Positions 1-9,276 of a stretch of DNA of 64,000 nucleotides are shown piece by piece; positions within the stretch are counted from its first letter, which is position 1; each line of letters opens with the position of its first letter. The notes under the pieces were generated by a model. It did no database searches and was not told where the DNA came from. It worked only from the letters and a program-made list of their open reading frames with translations. Source of the DNA: Panacagrimonas sp. (lineage in GTDB: Bacteria > Pseudomonadota > Gammaproteobacteria > Nevskiales > Nevskiaceae); NCBI RefSeq assembly GCF_020697055.1, contig NZ_JAJFBP010000012.1, positions 1 to 64,000 of the forward strand, written 5' to 3'. A program made the translations under genes and the position numbers.

Positions 1-207
1 GACAAGTCGCCGCACCACGATCGCGTGCTCGAAGTGGTGGCTCGCAGTGCGGCCGGTGTCGAGGAAAAGCCGATCGTGTTCCGCACGGATCGCGAGTCGC
101 GGCGGCTGATGCGGGAGCGGGATGCGGACGCGCTGTCCGCGGACGCATCTCGGTTGTTCGAGCCCGGAGCGTGCGTGTCGGCGGATAACACCCGGGTCGG
201 GCGCTGA
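1..207 (+). CDS. C-terminal end of an unidentified protein (5' end outside window)
   Basis: An open frame runs from the first base to a TGA at 205-207 and gives 68 residues. The piece is charged and rich in Arg, Asp and Ala (it contains FRTDRESRRLMRERDADAL) and has no motif I recognise. It reads as the soluble C-terminus of a protein that starts upstream of the window. No function can be assigned. It is followed by a repeat-rich spacer, so it is probably the last gene of its transcript. Confidence 0.45.
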   Translation, partial: DKSPHHDRVLEVVARSAAGVEEKPIVFRTDRESRRLMRERDADALSADASRLFEPGACVSADNTRVGR

Positions 208-224
208 ATCGAACGTGGCGCGAG

Positions 225-301
225 GCCGGCTGGGCTTCGGTGTCCCGCCCTCCTCCGGAGGCGTGGCCAGTCGTCGGTCGGGACACCGAAGCCCAGCCGG
301 C
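225..301. repeat. Perfect 23-base inverted repeat (hairpin)
   Basis: The arm at 225-247 (begins GCCGGCTGGGCTTCGG) is exactly complementary to 279-301, with a 31-base loop containing CCTCCGGAGG. The stem is long and GC-rich, but no T-run follows it, so it is not a standard intrinsic terminator. It may be a REP-like or MITE-like element, or a strong 3'-end hairpin between convergent genes. Confidence 0.8.
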
Positions 302-411
302 GGCAGGCCGACAGGCAGCGGCTCGCTTTCTTATTTTCCTGACGCCGGCGAACTGCAGGCGGGATGCGCTCGGTGCTCCCGGCCGACGACTGGCCATGCC
401 TCCGGAGGAGG
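249..411. repeat. 34-base imperfect inverted repeat pair (249-282 and 378-411)
   Basis: The reverse complement of 249-282 matches 378-411 at 32 of 34 positions; the shared core is CCTCCGGAGG plus GGCCAGTCGTCGG or its complement. The first copy fills the loop of the perfect hairpin at 225-301, so the elements are nested. This looks like a dispersed non-coding repeat family rather than chance. Confidence 0.7.
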
Positions 412-510
412 ACGGGAGCACAGAGCGCATCCGCCGTCTCGATCGAATGCAGCGCGCCTCACCCGACCACACCCGCATCGGGCGCGTCGAGCCGCTCTGA
501 GTCCGATCGT

Positions 511-1341
511 CTAGCGTTTCGTGAGCCGGAACCCGCCGCCCGGTTTGGGGCGCCACTTCACGGCGTGCAGCAGGTTGGGATCGAGTTCGATCGCGTAGGT
601 CGTGCCGGCCGGCAGCTCGAACACGATCAGTCGCGAATCGCCGTAGCCGAATCGCGACCAGCGCGCGAAGGATTGGCCGTCCGGAGACACCGTGACCGGC
701 TCGAACTCGTGCGGCGCCAGCGGCGGTGCCGGGAACCTCACCACCGACATCGTGCGCAGGTCCACGGCGGCGGACAATCCTGCGAGCAGCCAGGGGCTCG
801 CGCCGGGAACGTGGGTCAGGACCGGCCAGCCCTCCGGCTTGGGCGAGTTGTCGGGAGGTTGATCGAGCCGTCGAAAGTGAAAGGGCTCGAACATGAAGCG
901 GTAGACCGATCGGGTCTCGTCGAGCAATCGCTGCACGCGCAGGCCCGTGGCGTCTTCGCTGAGCAGGTAGGCACGATTCCATTCCTCCTTGGACGTCGAT
1001 CCGTCCATCCAGACCAATAGGGCAGGCTGTGCCGAATCGAAGCGCGCGACCTGGTCGATCTGGACTTCGGGCCGCGAATGGAGCTCCGACGAGGCCGGTA
1101 CGGTTTCCAGCACGACCGGCTTGCCGCGGAAATGGATGTGGTACTCGGTGCGATTGCCGTAGCTCTCGCGGGAGTGCACCGGCACCTTGACCTCGGTGAC
1201 CTCGAACGGGCCTAGGCTTTCCGTGCGCTTGGTGGTGCCGATCCAGTCGAACAGACCGGCGCAGGCGCTGCCGACGGGCGACAAGGCCAGGATCGCGACC
1301 ATCGCGGGAACCTTCAGAATCAGGGCGAGGGTTCGCATCAT
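511..1341 (-). CDS. Exported hypothetical protein
   Basis: A 276-residue protein. It starts with a typical Sec signal peptide: basic MMR, a hydrophobic stretch over residues 4-22, then a small-residue cleavage region ending GSACAG near residue 28. The mature part has many beta-type stretches and short motifs such as TVSPDGQSFARWS that resemble a WD or TolB-like beta-propeller blade, so a periplasmic propeller-like fold is possible. I recognise no named family. It lies downstream of pckA on the same strand, but a REP doublet separates them, so it is probably transcribed separately. Function unknown. Confidence 0.7.
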   Translation of the reverse strand: MMRTLALILKVPAMVAILALSPVGSACAGLFDWIGTTKRTESLGPFEVTEVKVPVHSRESYGNRTEYHIHFRGKPVVLETVPASSELHSRPEVQIDQVARFDSAQPALLVWMDGSTSKEEWNRAYLLSEDATGLRVQRLLDETRSVYRFMFEPFHFRRLDQPPDNSPKPEGWPVLTHVPGASPWLLAGLSAAVDLRTMSVVRFPAPPLAPHEFEPVTVSPDGQSFARWSRFGYGDSRLIVFELPAGTTYAIELDPNLLHAVKWRPKPGGGFRLTKR

Positions 1342-1353
1342 CTGCGGTTACCC

Positions 1354-1416
1354 GTAGCCCGGACGAAGTCCGGGTTTTTGTAGCCGGGGCGAGAGCCCGG
1401 ACCTCGTCCGGGCTAC
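1354..1416. repeat. REP doublet (inverted GTAGCCCGGAC units)
   Basis: Two head-to-head copies of a palindromic unit: GTAGCCCGGACGAAGTCC at 1354-1371 and its inverted partner ending GTCCGGGCTAC at 1416, joined by a short spacer with a TTTTTG run. This is the typical form of an extragenic palindromic (REP/BIME-like) element in gammaproteobacteria. It sits immediately 3' of pckA and may stabilise the mRNA end or help terminate it. Confidence 0.8.
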
Positions 1417-1423
1417 GACGACG

Positions 1424-3076
1424 TCAGATGCGTTCCTGGATGCCGAAGCTCGCGAAACCCTTCTTCTTGAAGTTGTCGCGGAACGCATCGCGCAGGATCG
1501 TGGCGGTGGCGTCGTACTCGTCCTTGTTCGCCCAGGTGTTGCGCGGGTTGAGGATCGCGCTGTCCACGCCCGGGCAGGACTTGGGAATCGTGAGATTGAG
1601 GATCGGCAGCTTCTCGGTCTCGACACCGTCGAGCTTGCCGTCCAGCGCCGCGTTGAGCAGCGCGCGCGTGACCTTGATGCTCATGCGCTTGCCCACGCCG
1701 TACTTGCCGCCGCTCCAGCCGGTGTTCAGAAGAATGCAGCGCGCCTTGTGCGTCTTCATTTTTCCCGCGAGCAGCTTGGCGTAGACGTTGGGCTTCTGCG
1801 CCATGAACGGCCCGCCGAAGCAGGCCGAGAACGTCGGCTGCGGCTCGGTGACGCCGACCTCGGTGCCGGCGACGCGCGCGGTGAAGCCGGAAACGAAGTG
1901 ATACATCACGTCCTCGGAATCGAGGATCGACACCGGCGGCAGCACGCCGTAGGCATCGGCGGTGAGCAGCACGATCGTCTGCGGATGCGGACCCTGCGCG
2001 TTGGGCATCACGTTGGGCACGACGTCCAGCGGATAGCTGAAGCGCGTGTTCTCCGCGATCGAGGCGTCGTTGAGGTCGAGCTCGTCGGGATGGCACTCCT
2101 CCATCTTCTTGCCCGGCAGCGGCGGCACGTTCTCGATGATCGTGCCCGGCTGCGACAGCGCCGCGGCGATCACCGGCTCGGCCTGCTTGTCGAGGTTGAT
2201 CAGCTTGGCGTAGCAGCCCCCTTCGAGATTGCACAGGCCGTTGTCGGACCAGATGGTCTCGTCGTCGCCGATCAGCTTGCGGCTGGCATCGGCCGACAGC
2301 GTGGTCTTGCCGGTGCCCGACAGGCCGAACAGGATCGCCGCGTCGTTGCTCTGGCCGACGTTGGCCGAGCAGTGCATCGACAGGCGGCCCTGCTTGGGCA
2401 GCAGGTAGTTGCCGACGGTGAAGATGGTCTTCTTGTTCACGCCGCAGTAGTCGGCGCGGCCGGCCACCAGGCAGATCTTGTTCTTGGTATCGATGACCAC
2501 CGCGGCCTCGGAGCGGCAGCCGTCACGTTCGGGCACGCAGACGAAGCTGGGCGCGTTGAGCATCGTCCAGCGGCGCGCGTCGACGTCCTTCACCCCCTGG
2601 AGGTTCTTGGGGAACATGTTGTGCACGAACATCGCGTGCGTCGCGTACTCGCCGACGAAGCGGTACGGCACTGCGAAGTCGGGGTCGGAACCCATGAAGA
2701 CGTCCTTGACGTACAGGGTCGCCTTCTTGTCGTTCAGGTGCTGGATGACCCGCTGCAGCAGGCCCTCGTACTGCGCGGGGTCGTACGGGCTCAGGTCGGC
2801 CTTGAACCAGATCTCGTCGGCCACCTCGGGCCACTTCACCGCGTAGGTGTCCTTGGTGCGGCGTCCGGTGCAATCGGGGTCGGTGTAATAGACCAGCGGT
2901 CCCTTGACGCCGAGCTTGGTGGGGAACGCTTTCTGCGCGTCCGACGGGCCGCCGCGCTTGACCCGACCGCGATCGTTCGCGATGGCTTCGTGGAACAGCG
3001 CTTCCTTGCTCAGCTCGTACTTGTACTGGACCGATTTGAGCCCGAGCAGCGTTTCGAGGTCGGCCTGGAAGGTCAT
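1424..3076 (-). CDS. pckA: Phosphoenolpyruvate carboxykinase (ATP)
   Basis: A 550-residue protein, the usual length for the ATP-dependent family. It converts oxaloacetate and ATP to PEP, CO2 and ADP in the cytoplasm as the first committed step of gluconeogenesis. The kinase P-loop GLSGTGKT is at residues 251-258, followed by the metal/nucleotide motif GDDE..WSD (about 270) and EGGCYAK. The GTP-type signature is absent. It is transcribed alone on the minus strand; an inverted repeat (3130-3153) and a weak TATCCT -10 lie upstream. The gene looks intact, and its presence suggests growth on organic acids or fatty acids, in line with the catabolic genes further on. Confidence 0.97.
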   Translation of the reverse strand: MTFQADLETLLGLKSVQYKYELSKEALFHEAIANDRGRVKRGGPSDAQKAFPTKLGVKGPLVYYTDPDCTGRRTKDTYAVKWPEVADEIWFKADLSPYDPAQYEGLLQRVIQHLNDKKATLYVKDVFMGSDPDFAVPYRFVGEYATHAMFVHNMFPKNLQGVKDVDARRWTMLNAPSFVCVPERDGCRSEAAVVIDTKNKICLVAGRADYCGVNKKTIFTVGNYLLPKQGRLSMHCSANVGQSNDAAILFGLSGTGKTTLSADASRKLIGDDETIWSDNGLCNLEGGCYAKLINLDKQAEPVIAAALSQPGTIIENVPPLPGKKMEECHPDELDLNDASIAENTRFSYPLDVVPNVMPNAQGPHPQTIVLLTADAYGVLPPVSILDSEDVMYHFVSGFTARVAGTEVGVTEPQPTFSACFGGPFMAQKPNVYAKLLAGKMKTHKARCILLNTGWSGGKYGVGKRMSIKVTRALLNAALDGKLDGVETEKLPILNLTIPKSCPGVDSAILNPRNTWANKDEYDATATILRDAFRDNFKKKGFASFGIQERI

Positions 3077-3129
3077 GAATGCGGTCCTGAAGGAGGGGGC
3101 TGGGCGCCGGGGGGCGGAAAGGATAGTGG

Positions 3130-3153
3130 CCGCTTGCCGGGGTGGGCAAGCGG
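3130..3153. promoter_or_regulatory. Inverted repeat upstream of pckA
   Basis: CCGCTTGCC (3130-3138) pairs perfectly with GGCAAGCGG (3145-3153) around a 6-base loop, 54 bases before the pckA ATG. On the minus strand a possible -10 TATCCT (3124-3119) lies just downstream, so the repeat would cover the -35 region. It could be an operator or a leader hairpin; nothing identifies a regulator. Confidence 0.4.
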
Positions 3154-3244
3154 ATTCCAGGCCCGCCGGGGGCGTCAGGAGCCGTTCAGGTCGCGCCGCT
3201 GGCGCGATGGACTCGATCGACCGCGGCGGTCCCCGTGCAAATCG

Positions 3245-5245
3245 TCATGGCCCCGTTTCGAGCGAGACGTCCGGCGGCAGCTTGAAGCCCGACACCGACT
3301 GACGAAGCTTGCTCGACAAGGTGTTGAGTTCGCCGATGGCTTCGGCGGTTTTCTGTGCCGAGCCCGCGGTGCTGAAGGCGATCTCGCGGATCGACTGGAC
3401 CTGTCCCGCGATGCGCGTGGCCTGCGCGGCCTCGGAGCGCGCTTCGCCCGAGATCTCCTGGATCAAGCGCGCGAGGTCGTTGGAGGTCGCCTCGATCTTG
3501 GTCAGCGCCTGACCCGCTTCCTCGGCGCTGCGCGCGCCGGCGATCACGTTCGTGGTCGAACGCTCCATCGAGACGATCGCCTCATTGGTGTCGGCCTGGA
3601 TGGTCTTGACCAGCGTCTCGATCTGGCGCGTCGCAGCCGCGGCGCGTTCGGCCAGGCGCTGCACCTCGTCGGCGACCACTGCGAAGCCGCGTCCCGATTC
3701 GCCGGCCATCGCAGCCTGGATCGAGGCGTTGAGCGCGAGCGTGTTGGTCTGTTCGGCGATGTCGTTGATGAACTCGATGATCGTGCCGATCTCCTGCGAC
3801 GACTCGCCCAGCCGCTTGATGCGCTTGGCGGTGTCCTGGATCTGCTCGCGCAGCGCGGCCATGCCCTGGATCGTGCGGCCCACGGTGGAGGCGCCGTTGT
3901 GCGCGACCTGCACCGAGTTGCTGGCCTGCTGCGAGAGCTGTTCGGCGCGCGCGGCGACGGTGTTGAGCGAGTCGGTGCTCTGCTTCATGCGCCCGGAGAT
4001 CTCGACCACTTCCTGCGCCTGGCTCTCGGAGCCCGACAGCATCATCGTCGCGGTCTCCTGCGTGGACGCCACCGCGGCGCTGATCTCGCCGACCGTTTCG
4101 TTGATGGTCCCGACCAGGCTGCGCAGCGTATCGACGGTCTGGTTGATCGAGTCGGCGATGGTGCCGGTGAACTCGCCGGTGACGTTGGCGCGAACGGTGA
4201 GATCGCCGTCCGACAGGTCCTGGATCTCGTCGAGCAGCGACAGGATCGCCTGCTGCTGGCGATCGCGTTCGGCGTCGGAGCGCTTGATGCGGCGGCGCAC
4301 GGCCAGGTAGTTCAGCAGCACGTAGAGCAGCAGCGATACGACGGCGACGCCCAGCGCCGGCAGGATCGCAACGCGCAGGAAGCCGCCCGAGCCGGCGAGC
4401 GGACCCAGACCGTCCTCGAGCGTGATCGCGGTCGAATACAGGTTGCGGCCTTCGCCGGGTACCACGGCGGCGGCGATCTGCATGTCGTTGAGCGCAGGAC
4501 CCGCCGCGGCGAGCGCTGCCGCCGCCTCGGACATCGCCGCGACCTGCGCGTTGTGCTCGGCCAGCACCGATCCGACCGGCCCTTCGCCGGTCAGGCTCGC
4601 GTGCGCGGCGGCCAGCGCCTTGCCTTCGGTTCCGATCTGGGCAGCGATGGCGCCGGCATCGCGGCCGTCGCCGAGCAGGCGCCGGGCGAGCACGCGCAGG
4701 CGCTCGGTGCGACCCATCTGTTCGCCGGCGGTCTGCAGCTTGTCGAAAGAAGCGGCCGCGGCCAGCCGCGGCGCGGCGTCGCGGTACGCCGGCGAGAGCT
4801 TGGCGCCGCCGTCCTCGAGCTGGCGGATGGCGCTCGCGGCCTTGCCGACGGCCTCCTCGGCAGCGGCGAGCTTGTCGAGCGACTGCTTCAGCGTCGCCCA
4901 GGCCTGTTCGACGCCGTTGACCTCTTCGCGAACCGCCGAGGGCATCGGCTCGATGCCGGTGTCGTCGTTGCCGTTGCGCAGGATGCGGATCGAATCGGTG
5001 AAGTTCTCGGACTGGCCGGTCAGTTCGGCGAAGTTGGGCGACAGGCCGCGACCGACGTCCTCGGCGATGCGGTTGACCGCCAGCGCATCGCTCTGGATCT
5101 GGCGCGCCATCGTGATCCAGGCGGCGTGACGCTTGGCCAGCGTGTCGTTGTAGTACAGGCCGCCGCCGCCGACTGCGATGCCGAGCACGGCGATGATCAG
5201 CAACAGGATGTCGAATCGAAATCCGACCTTCCTCCCCTTCGCCAT
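3245..5245 (-). CDS. pilJ: Methyl-accepting chemotaxis protein of the type IV pilus system (PilJ)
   Basis: I take the ATG at 5245 ([12 protein letters not shown]) as start, 666 residues, because GGAGGAG stands a suitable distance upstream; an in-frame ATG 23 codons earlier lacks that support. TM1 covers roughly residues 12-32. A long periplasmic part of about 260 residues follows, of the PilJ N-terminal type, then TM2 (about 290-312), a HAMP linker and the cytoplasmic MCP signalling domain with its conserved hairpin tip ([19 protein letters not shown]). It would sense surface or pilus state and control the ChpA kinase through PilI. It follows pilH on the minus strand, about 9 kb from the rest of the chp genes. 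Confidence 0.93.
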   Translation of the reverse strand: MAKGRKVGFRFDILLLIIAVLGIAVGGGGLYYNDTLAKRHAAWITMARQIQSDALAVNRIAEDVGRGLSPNFAELTGQSENFTDSIRILRNGNDDTGIEPMPSAVREEVNGVEQAWATLKQSLDKLAAAEEAVGKAASAIRQLEDGGAKLSPAYRDAAPRLAAAASFDKLQTAGEQMGRTERLRVLARRLLGDGRDAGAIAAQIGTEGKALAAAHASLTGEGPVGSVLAEHNAQVAAMSEAAAALAAAGPALNDMQIAAAVVPGEGRNLYSTAITLEDGLGPLAGSGGFLRVAILPALGVAVVSLLLYVLLNYLAVRRRIKRSDAERDRQQQAILSLLDEIQDLSDGDLTVRANVTGEFTGTIADSINQTVDTLRSLVGTINETVGEISAAVASTQETATMMLSGSESQAQEVVEISGRMKQSTDSLNTVAARAEQLSQQASNSVQVAHNGASTVGRTIQGMAALREQIQDTAKRIKRLGESSQEIGTIIEFINDIAEQTNTLALNASIQAAMAGESGRGFAVVADEVQRLAERAAAATRQIETLVKTIQADTNEAIVSMERSTTNVIAGARSAEEAGQALTKIEATSNDLARLIQEISGEARSEAAQATRIAGQVQSIREIAFSTAGSAQKTAEAIGELNTLSSKLRQSVSGFKLPPDVSLETGP

Positions 5246-5323
5246 CGGCGACTCCTCCGTCTCTTTATGAGTAGCAGGGAACTGTCGGCGGCGAGGCGAG
5301 GGCCGCCGCCGCAAGGCCCCGCA

Positions 5324-5689
5324 TCATTCGCCCAGCACCGTACGAATCTTGGACAGCAGATCGTTGTCCTTGACCGGCTTGACCAGGTATTCGCGCGCGC
5401 CCTGTCGCAGCGCCCAGACCCGGTCTGTTTCCTGGCTCTTGCTGCTGCACACGATGATTGGGATCGACGCGGTTTCAGGATCGCGCGACAGCGTGCGCGT
5501 CGCCTGGAAACCGTTCATGCCCGGCATCACCACGTCCATCACCACGCAATCGGGTTTTTCCGACTTGATGCGCGGGATCGCATCCGAGCCGTTGTTCGCT
5601 TCGATCACCGTATGCCCGGCCTTCTGCAGGATGTTCCTCAGATTCAACGCGTCCGTCGGCGAGTCGTCGACGATCATCACCCGTGCCAT
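5324..5689 (-). CDS. pilH: Single-domain response regulator PilH
   Basis: A 121-residue stand-alone REC domain. The acidic pocket is at D8-D9, the phospho-acceptor D52 in CVVMDVVMPGMNG, and the conserved Lys K104 in YLVKP. There is no output domain. The order pilH then pilJ, and its closer resemblance to PilH than to the PilG encoded at 14.5 kb, support the name. In Pseudomonas PilH takes phosphate from ChpA and modulates pilus retraction and cAMP signalling. It lies 78 bases upstream of pilJ on the same strand and is probably co-transcribed with it. Confidence 0.88.
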   Translation of the reverse strand: MARVMIVDDSPTDALNLRNILQKAGHTVIEANNGSDAIPRIKSEKPDCVVMDVVMPGMNGFQATRTLSRDPETASIPIIVCSSKSQETDRVWALRQGAREYLVKPVKDNDLLSKIRTVLGE

Positions 5690-5781
5690 CGATCCCTCTC
5701 CTTGCCCCGGCGTTGGCTCCGCTCCATCACGTCCGCGTCTCCCGCACGAACGCGGGAACTATACACGGCCACAAGCGGGCT

Positions 5782-7068
5782 TCAGTGCGAGTCGCCAGAA
5801 CGGTAGACGACCTCTCCGGCGTGCAGGGTGAAGCGGGCGCGGCCCGGCATGCGCCGGCCGAGAAACGGCGTATTGCGACCCGCGCTGATCCAGTCTTCGC
5901 GACGCAGGTCGAAGGGTCGAGCAGGATCCAACACGACGACGTTCGCTCGCGCACCCGGCGTCAACGAACCGGCCGCGATGCCCAGTACACGCGCCGGGCC
6001 CAGCGCCAGGCGCTCGGCCATCTGGATCGGACCGATCACGCCGTCCTCGACCATCTGCAGCATCAGGGGGAGCAGGGTTTCCAGTCCGGAGATGCCCGGT
6101 TCGGTGAGCGGGAACGGATTGATCTTGGCGTCGGCCTCGTGCGGCTGATGATCCGAGCACACGGCGCCGACGATGCCCTGGCGCACGCCGGCACGCAGCG
6201 CGTCGCGATCCTCGGCCGAGCGCAGCGGCGGCAGCACGTGGCACATCGCGTTGAAGCCGGCGAGGTCGTCGGCGGTCAGGAACAACTGGTGGGCCGCGAC
6301 GTCGGCGGTGACCGGCAGCCCGAGCCGCTGCGCCGATCCGACCATCTCGACGCCGCGTGCGGTCGACAGGCGTCCGAAGTGCACCGCGGCGCCGGTGTCC
6401 TCGACCAGCGAGATCCAGAAGCGGATCGCGGAGACCTCGGCGGCCACCGGAATGGGCGCCAGGCCCAGGCGCGTCGCGACCGGTCCTTCGTGCGCGCAGC
6501 CGCGGTTGGCAAGGGCCGGGTTCTGGGCGAAGACGTGCACGGTCAGGCCCAGGCCCTGCGCGTAGTCGAGCGCGCGACGCCCGACCAGCGAATCGCGCAG
6601 GCCGGCGGCGGCGTTGCTGACGCCCACGCATCCGGACTGCCTGAGCGCGCTCATCTCGGCCAGCGATTCGCCGGCGAGGTTCTGCGTGAGCGCCCCGAGC
6701 AGGTAGACGTCCAGGCCGCCGGTGCGGTCGGCGATGCCGCGGATGCGATCGACCACCGCCGGCGTGGCGATCGGCGGCTGCGTATCGGGTGGGATCGTGA
6801 TGGCGGTGATCCCGGCCGCCTGCGCGGCGCGCGTCTCGCTCTTGAACGTGGCCTTGTGCGACGCGCCGGGTTCGCGGAAACGGGCGGCGAGGTCGACGAC
6901 GCCGGGCATCACCCACTGGCCGCGCGCGTCGAGCACTTCGTCGAACGTGCCGGCGGGCCGGTTGGCGTCGACCGACTCGATGCGACCGCTGCGCACCGCA
7001 ACGAAGCCTTCGCCGTCGAAACCGCTGGCGGGATCGAGCACGCGGCCGTTGGCGATCAACAGGCTCAT
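5782..7068 (-). CDS. pyrC': Pseudo-dihydroorotase, non-catalytic PyrB partner (PyrC')
   Basis: A 428-residue amidohydrolase-fold protein that aligns with dihydroorotases but lacks the metal-binding HxH: where active enzymes have D-x-H-x-H-x-R-E-P-G it reads [14 protein letters not shown]. The late SDHQPH segment and the [14 protein letters not shown] region are kept. This pattern is known from the inactive PyrC' of Pseudomonas, which assembles with PyrB into a dodecamer and is needed for stable aspartate transcarbamoylase. The 4-base ATGA overlap with pyrB fits equimolar synthesis. A separate catalytic dihydroorotase must be encoded elsewhere. Confidence 0.9.
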   Translation of the reverse strand: MSLLIANGRVLDPASGFDGEGFVAVRSGRIESVDANRPAGTFDEVLDARGQWVMPGVVDLAARFREPGASHKATFKSETRAAQAAGITAITIPPDTQPPIATPAVVDRIRGIADRTGGLDVYLLGALTQNLAGESLAEMSALRQSGCVGVSNAAAGLRDSLVGRRALDYAQGLGLTVHVFAQNPALANRGCAHEGPVATRLGLAPIPVAAEVSAIRFWISLVEDTGAAVHFGRLSTARGVEMVGSAQRLGLPVTADVAAHQLFLTADDLAGFNAMCHVLPPLRSAEDRDALRAGVRQGIVGAVCSDHQPHEADAKINPFPLTEPGISGLETLLPLMLQMVEDGVIGPIQMAERLALGPARVLGIAAGSLTPGARANVVVLDPARPFDLRREDWISAGRNTPFLGRRMPGRARFTLHAGEVVYRSGDSH

Positions 7069-8039
7069 GTCGGGTCCGCTCCGGGGCTGTCGGACCCCAG
7101 GATCATGTCCATCACCGCCATGCGCACCCAGATGCCGTTGGCGACCTGGTCGAGGATCAGCGAGCGCGCGTCGTAGGCCAGTTCGCCGGCGATCTCGACG
7201 CCGCGATTGATCGGTCCCGGGTGCATCACCACGGCGTCGGGCTTGAGCCGCGCGAGGCGTTCGCGGGTCAGGCCGAAGTCGCGATGGAATTCGCCCAGCG
7301 ACGGCAGGAAGGCGCCGAGCATGCGCTCGGTCTGCAATCGCAGCAGCATCACGACGTCGACGCCGTCGAGCCCCGCATCGAGTTCGTGGAACACCCTCAC
7401 GCCCATCTGCTCGATGCCGGCGGGGACCAGCGTGGGCGGCGCCACGACGCGGATGTCCTTGCAGCCGAGGATGCGCAGGCCGTGGATGTCCGAGCGCGCC
7501 ACGCGCGAATGCAGCACGTCGCCGACGATCGCGACGCGCAGGTTTTCGGGTGCGCCCTTGTGCGCCCGGATCGTGTACAGGTCCAGCAGGCCCTGCGTCG
7601 GATGCGCGTGACGGCCATCGCCCGCGTTGAGGATGGCCACGCCCGGCGCCGCGTGCTCGGCGAAGAAGTGCGCCGCACCGCTGGCGTCGTGACGGATCAC
7701 GAACAGGTCGGCCTGCATCGACTCCATCGTCTTGAGCGTGTCGAGCAGGGTCTCGCCCTTGGCCGTGCTCGAGGACGCCACCTGCAGGTTGATCACGTCG
7801 GCGGACAGGCGCTTGGCGGCGACCTCGAACGTCGAGCGCGTGCGCGTCGAGGCTTCGAAGAACAGGTTCACCACGGTGCGCCCGCGCAGGTTCGGCAGCT
7901 TCTTGTCGGGCCCGGTGGTGGCCTGGGCCAGTTGCGCCGCGCGGTCGAGGATGTCGGTGACCAGCTGGCGGGGCAGTCCGTCCATTGTCAGCAGATGGCG
8001 CAGGCGGCCGTGCTGATCGAGTTGGAGGGAGGGGGTCAT
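7065..8039 (-). CDS. pyrB: Aspartate carbamoyltransferase catalytic subunit
   Basis: Catalyses carbamoyl phosphate + aspartate to carbamoyl aspartate, the second step of pyrimidine synthesis. I place the start at ATG 8039 ([15 protein letters not shown]), giving 324 residues; the longer frame begins inside ruvX. The carbamoyl-phosphate loop [11 protein letters not shown] is near residue 60 and [12 protein letters not shown] near 145; both are diagnostic. It overlaps pyrC' by four bases and follows ruvX by 44 bases, a spacer containing three tandem GACTCGG units. No strong Shine-Dalgarno sequence is visible. Confidence 0.95.
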   Translation of the reverse strand: MTPSLQLDQHGRLRHLLTMDGLPRQLVTDILDRAAQLAQATTGPDKKLPNLRGRTVVNLFFEASTRTRSTFEVAAKRLSADVINLQVASSSTAKGETLLDTLKTMESMQADLFVIRHDASGAAHFFAEHAAPGVAILNAGDGRHAHPTQGLLDLYTIRAHKGAPENLRVAIVGDVLHSRVARSDIHGLRILGCKDIRVVAPPTLVPAGIEQMGVRVFHELDAGLDGVDVVMLLRLQTERMLGAFLPSLGEFHRDFGLTRERLARLKPDAVVMHPGPINRGVEIAGELAYDARSLILDQVANGIWVRMAVMDMILGSDSPGADPT

Positions 8040-8060
8040 GTCAGGCGGCGATTGTAGCGG

Positions 8061-8081
8061 GACTCGGGACTCGGGACTCGG
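8061..8081. repeat. Three tandem GACTCGG heptamers
   Basis: GACTCGG is repeated three times without interruption at 8061-8081 in the 44-base spacer between ruvX and pyrB. It is a short tandem repeat directly upstream of the pyrB start and could vary in copy number by slippage. Any effect on pyrB translation is speculative. Confidence 0.6.
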
Positions 8082-8083
8082 GG

Positions 8084-8503
8084 CTATGCGCGCGAGGCCA
8101 TCCATTGTTCGAGGATCACGCGGGCGGCTTCGCCGTCGCGATCGCCCTTGCGCACGCGACGCGTCATCCGACCGCTGGAGCGCGCGTCGCGCAACGCGTC
8201 GTCGGCGGCACGCGAGGAGAATCGCTCGTCGGCGAGGTGGACCGCGATGCCGCTGCGGCGGCCGAGTTCGTCGGCGAATGTGCGTGCGGCGGCCGTGATT
8301 GCCTGCTCGGAGCCGTCGTCGTCGAGCGGCAGGCCGACGATCAGCGCCTCAGGCCGCCACTCCGCGATCACCCGCAGCAGCGCACTCCAATCCGGCGTCG
8401 TCGTCGATGCGACGGTCGGCAACGGTCGCGCCGTTCCGGTGATCCGATCACCGACGGCCAGACCGATGCGCTTGTGGCCGAAGTCAAACGCGAGATACGC
8501 CAT
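8084..8503 (-). CDS. ruvX: RuvX/YqgF, RNase H-fold nuclease
   Basis: A 139-residue protein of the YqgF family, normal length. It opens with the RNase H-like [19 protein letters not shown]; the later VGLPLDDDG and the ADERFSS loop hold further acidic active-site residues. Family members process the 5' end of pre-16S rRNA and have been described as Holliday-junction resolvases. It sits between yqgE (65 bases upstream) and pyrB on one minus-strand transcript, the same order as in Pseudomonas. Confidence 0.93.
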   Translation of the reverse strand: MAYLAFDFGHKRIGLAVGDRITGTARPLPTVASTTTPDWSALLRVIAEWRPEALIVGLPLDDDGSEQAITAAARTFADELGRRSGIAVHLADERFSSRAADDALRDARSSGRMTRRVRKGDRDGEAARVILEQWMASRA

Positions 8504-8568
8504 CGAAGTCCGTCAGGCAGACGTGTGCGCGATGATCAATCGCTGATCGTCCCGGGTCCCCGACGTCC

Positions 8569-9276
8569 TCAAGCGTGACCGGCGCCGCTGCTGAGCTGCG
8601 TGACCTCGAGTCCCAGCAGGCGGGTGGCCGATTGCCAGCGGCTGCGCGCCGGCGTGGTGAACAGCACCGCCGAATCCACCGGTGTGTTCAGCCAGGAGTT
8701 CTGCAGGATCTCGTTCTCGAGCTGACCCGCGCCCCAGCCGGCGTAGCCGAGCGTGACCAGGAACTGCTTGGGTCCGCGGCCCTGTCCGATCGCCGCGAGC
8801 ACGTCGCGCGACGTGGTGATGAACAGGTCGTTGCCGATCGGCATGCAGGATTCCCAGCCGCCCGGACCGTGATGCACGACGAAACCGCGCTCGGGCTGCA
8901 CCGGTCCGCCCCAGAACACGACGTGCTCGTCGGCATCGGTGGATTCGTGCTGCAGGCCCATCTGGTCGAGCATCGCGTTGAGCGTCAGGTCGGTCGGACG
9001 ATTGATGATCAGGCCGATGGCGCCCTTGTCGTTGTGCTCGCACATCAACGACACGGTGTGGCTGAAGTTGTCGTCCTCCAGCCCGGGCATCGCGACGAGG
9101 AACTGGTTCTTCAGCGACGCGGGATCGCCTTCGAGCGCTTCCTCTGCACGCAGCTGCGCCTCGGCCTTTTCTTCGTCGCCTTCGTTCGCCTTGAGCGCGC
9201 GCTTGCACGCAGCCAGCGTCGCGCCGGTGCGCTCGCGCAGGCGTTTGACGCTGGCGGTGGGGATTCGGGTCGGCAT
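8569..9276 (-). CDS. yqgE: YqgE (UPF0301) with N-terminal EF-Ts-type TS-N/UBA domain
   Basis: A 235-residue protein. Residues from about 57 onward (NQFLVAMPGLEDDNF, then CEHNDKGAIGLIINRP and GYAGWGAGQLENE) are a full YqgE domain of unknown function. In front of it lies an extra segment of about 50 residues. Its core VKRLRERTGATLAACKRAL followed by GDEEKAEAQLR matches the N-terminal ribosome-binding UBA-like domain of elongation factor Ts (pattern VKELRERTGA..x4..CKxAL..x..GDxExA). No ATG, GTG or TTG lies between the domains, and the conserved YqgE beginning has no start codon of its own, so the fusion is read as one protein. A 7-base-stem palindrome (9277-9293) sits directly before the ATG. 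It lies 27 bases downstream of gshB. Confidence 0.85.
   Translation of the reverse strand: MPTRIPTASVKRLRERTGATLAACKRALKANEGDEEKAEAQLRAEEALEGDPASLKNQFLVAMPGLEDDNFSHTVSLMCEHNDKGAIGLIINRPTDLTLNAMLDQMGLQHESTDADEHVVFWGGPVQPERGFVVHHGPGGWESCMPIGNDLFITTSRDVLAAIGQGRGPKQFLVTLGYAGWGAGQLENEILQNSWLNTPVDSAVLFTTPARSRWQSATRLLGLEVTQLSSGAGHA

Larger units (their letters stand above)
208..510. other. Gene-free spacer filled with inverted repeats
   Basis: About 300 bases with no convincing coding frame. The short frames here look like GC-rich noise. The spacer holds a perfect 23-base inverted repeat (225-247 with 279-301), and its loop region recurs inverted about 100 bases downstream (249-282 with 378-411). 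It ends at the stop of the minus-strand hypothetical gene, so it lies between two converging genes and could serve as a transcription-end or repeat-element site. Confidence 0.6.

Noticed and set aside
208-510. tRNA or CRISPR array in the repeat spacer
   Set aside because: No cloverleaf T-loop and no regularly spaced direct repeats; the repeats are inverted and only two copies exist.
1748-5806. A 1352-codon plus-strand open frame across pckA, pilJ and pilH
   Set aside because: It is the antisense shadow of three well-supported genes in GC-rich DNA; its product is Arg/Asp/Gly/His-rich with no domain.
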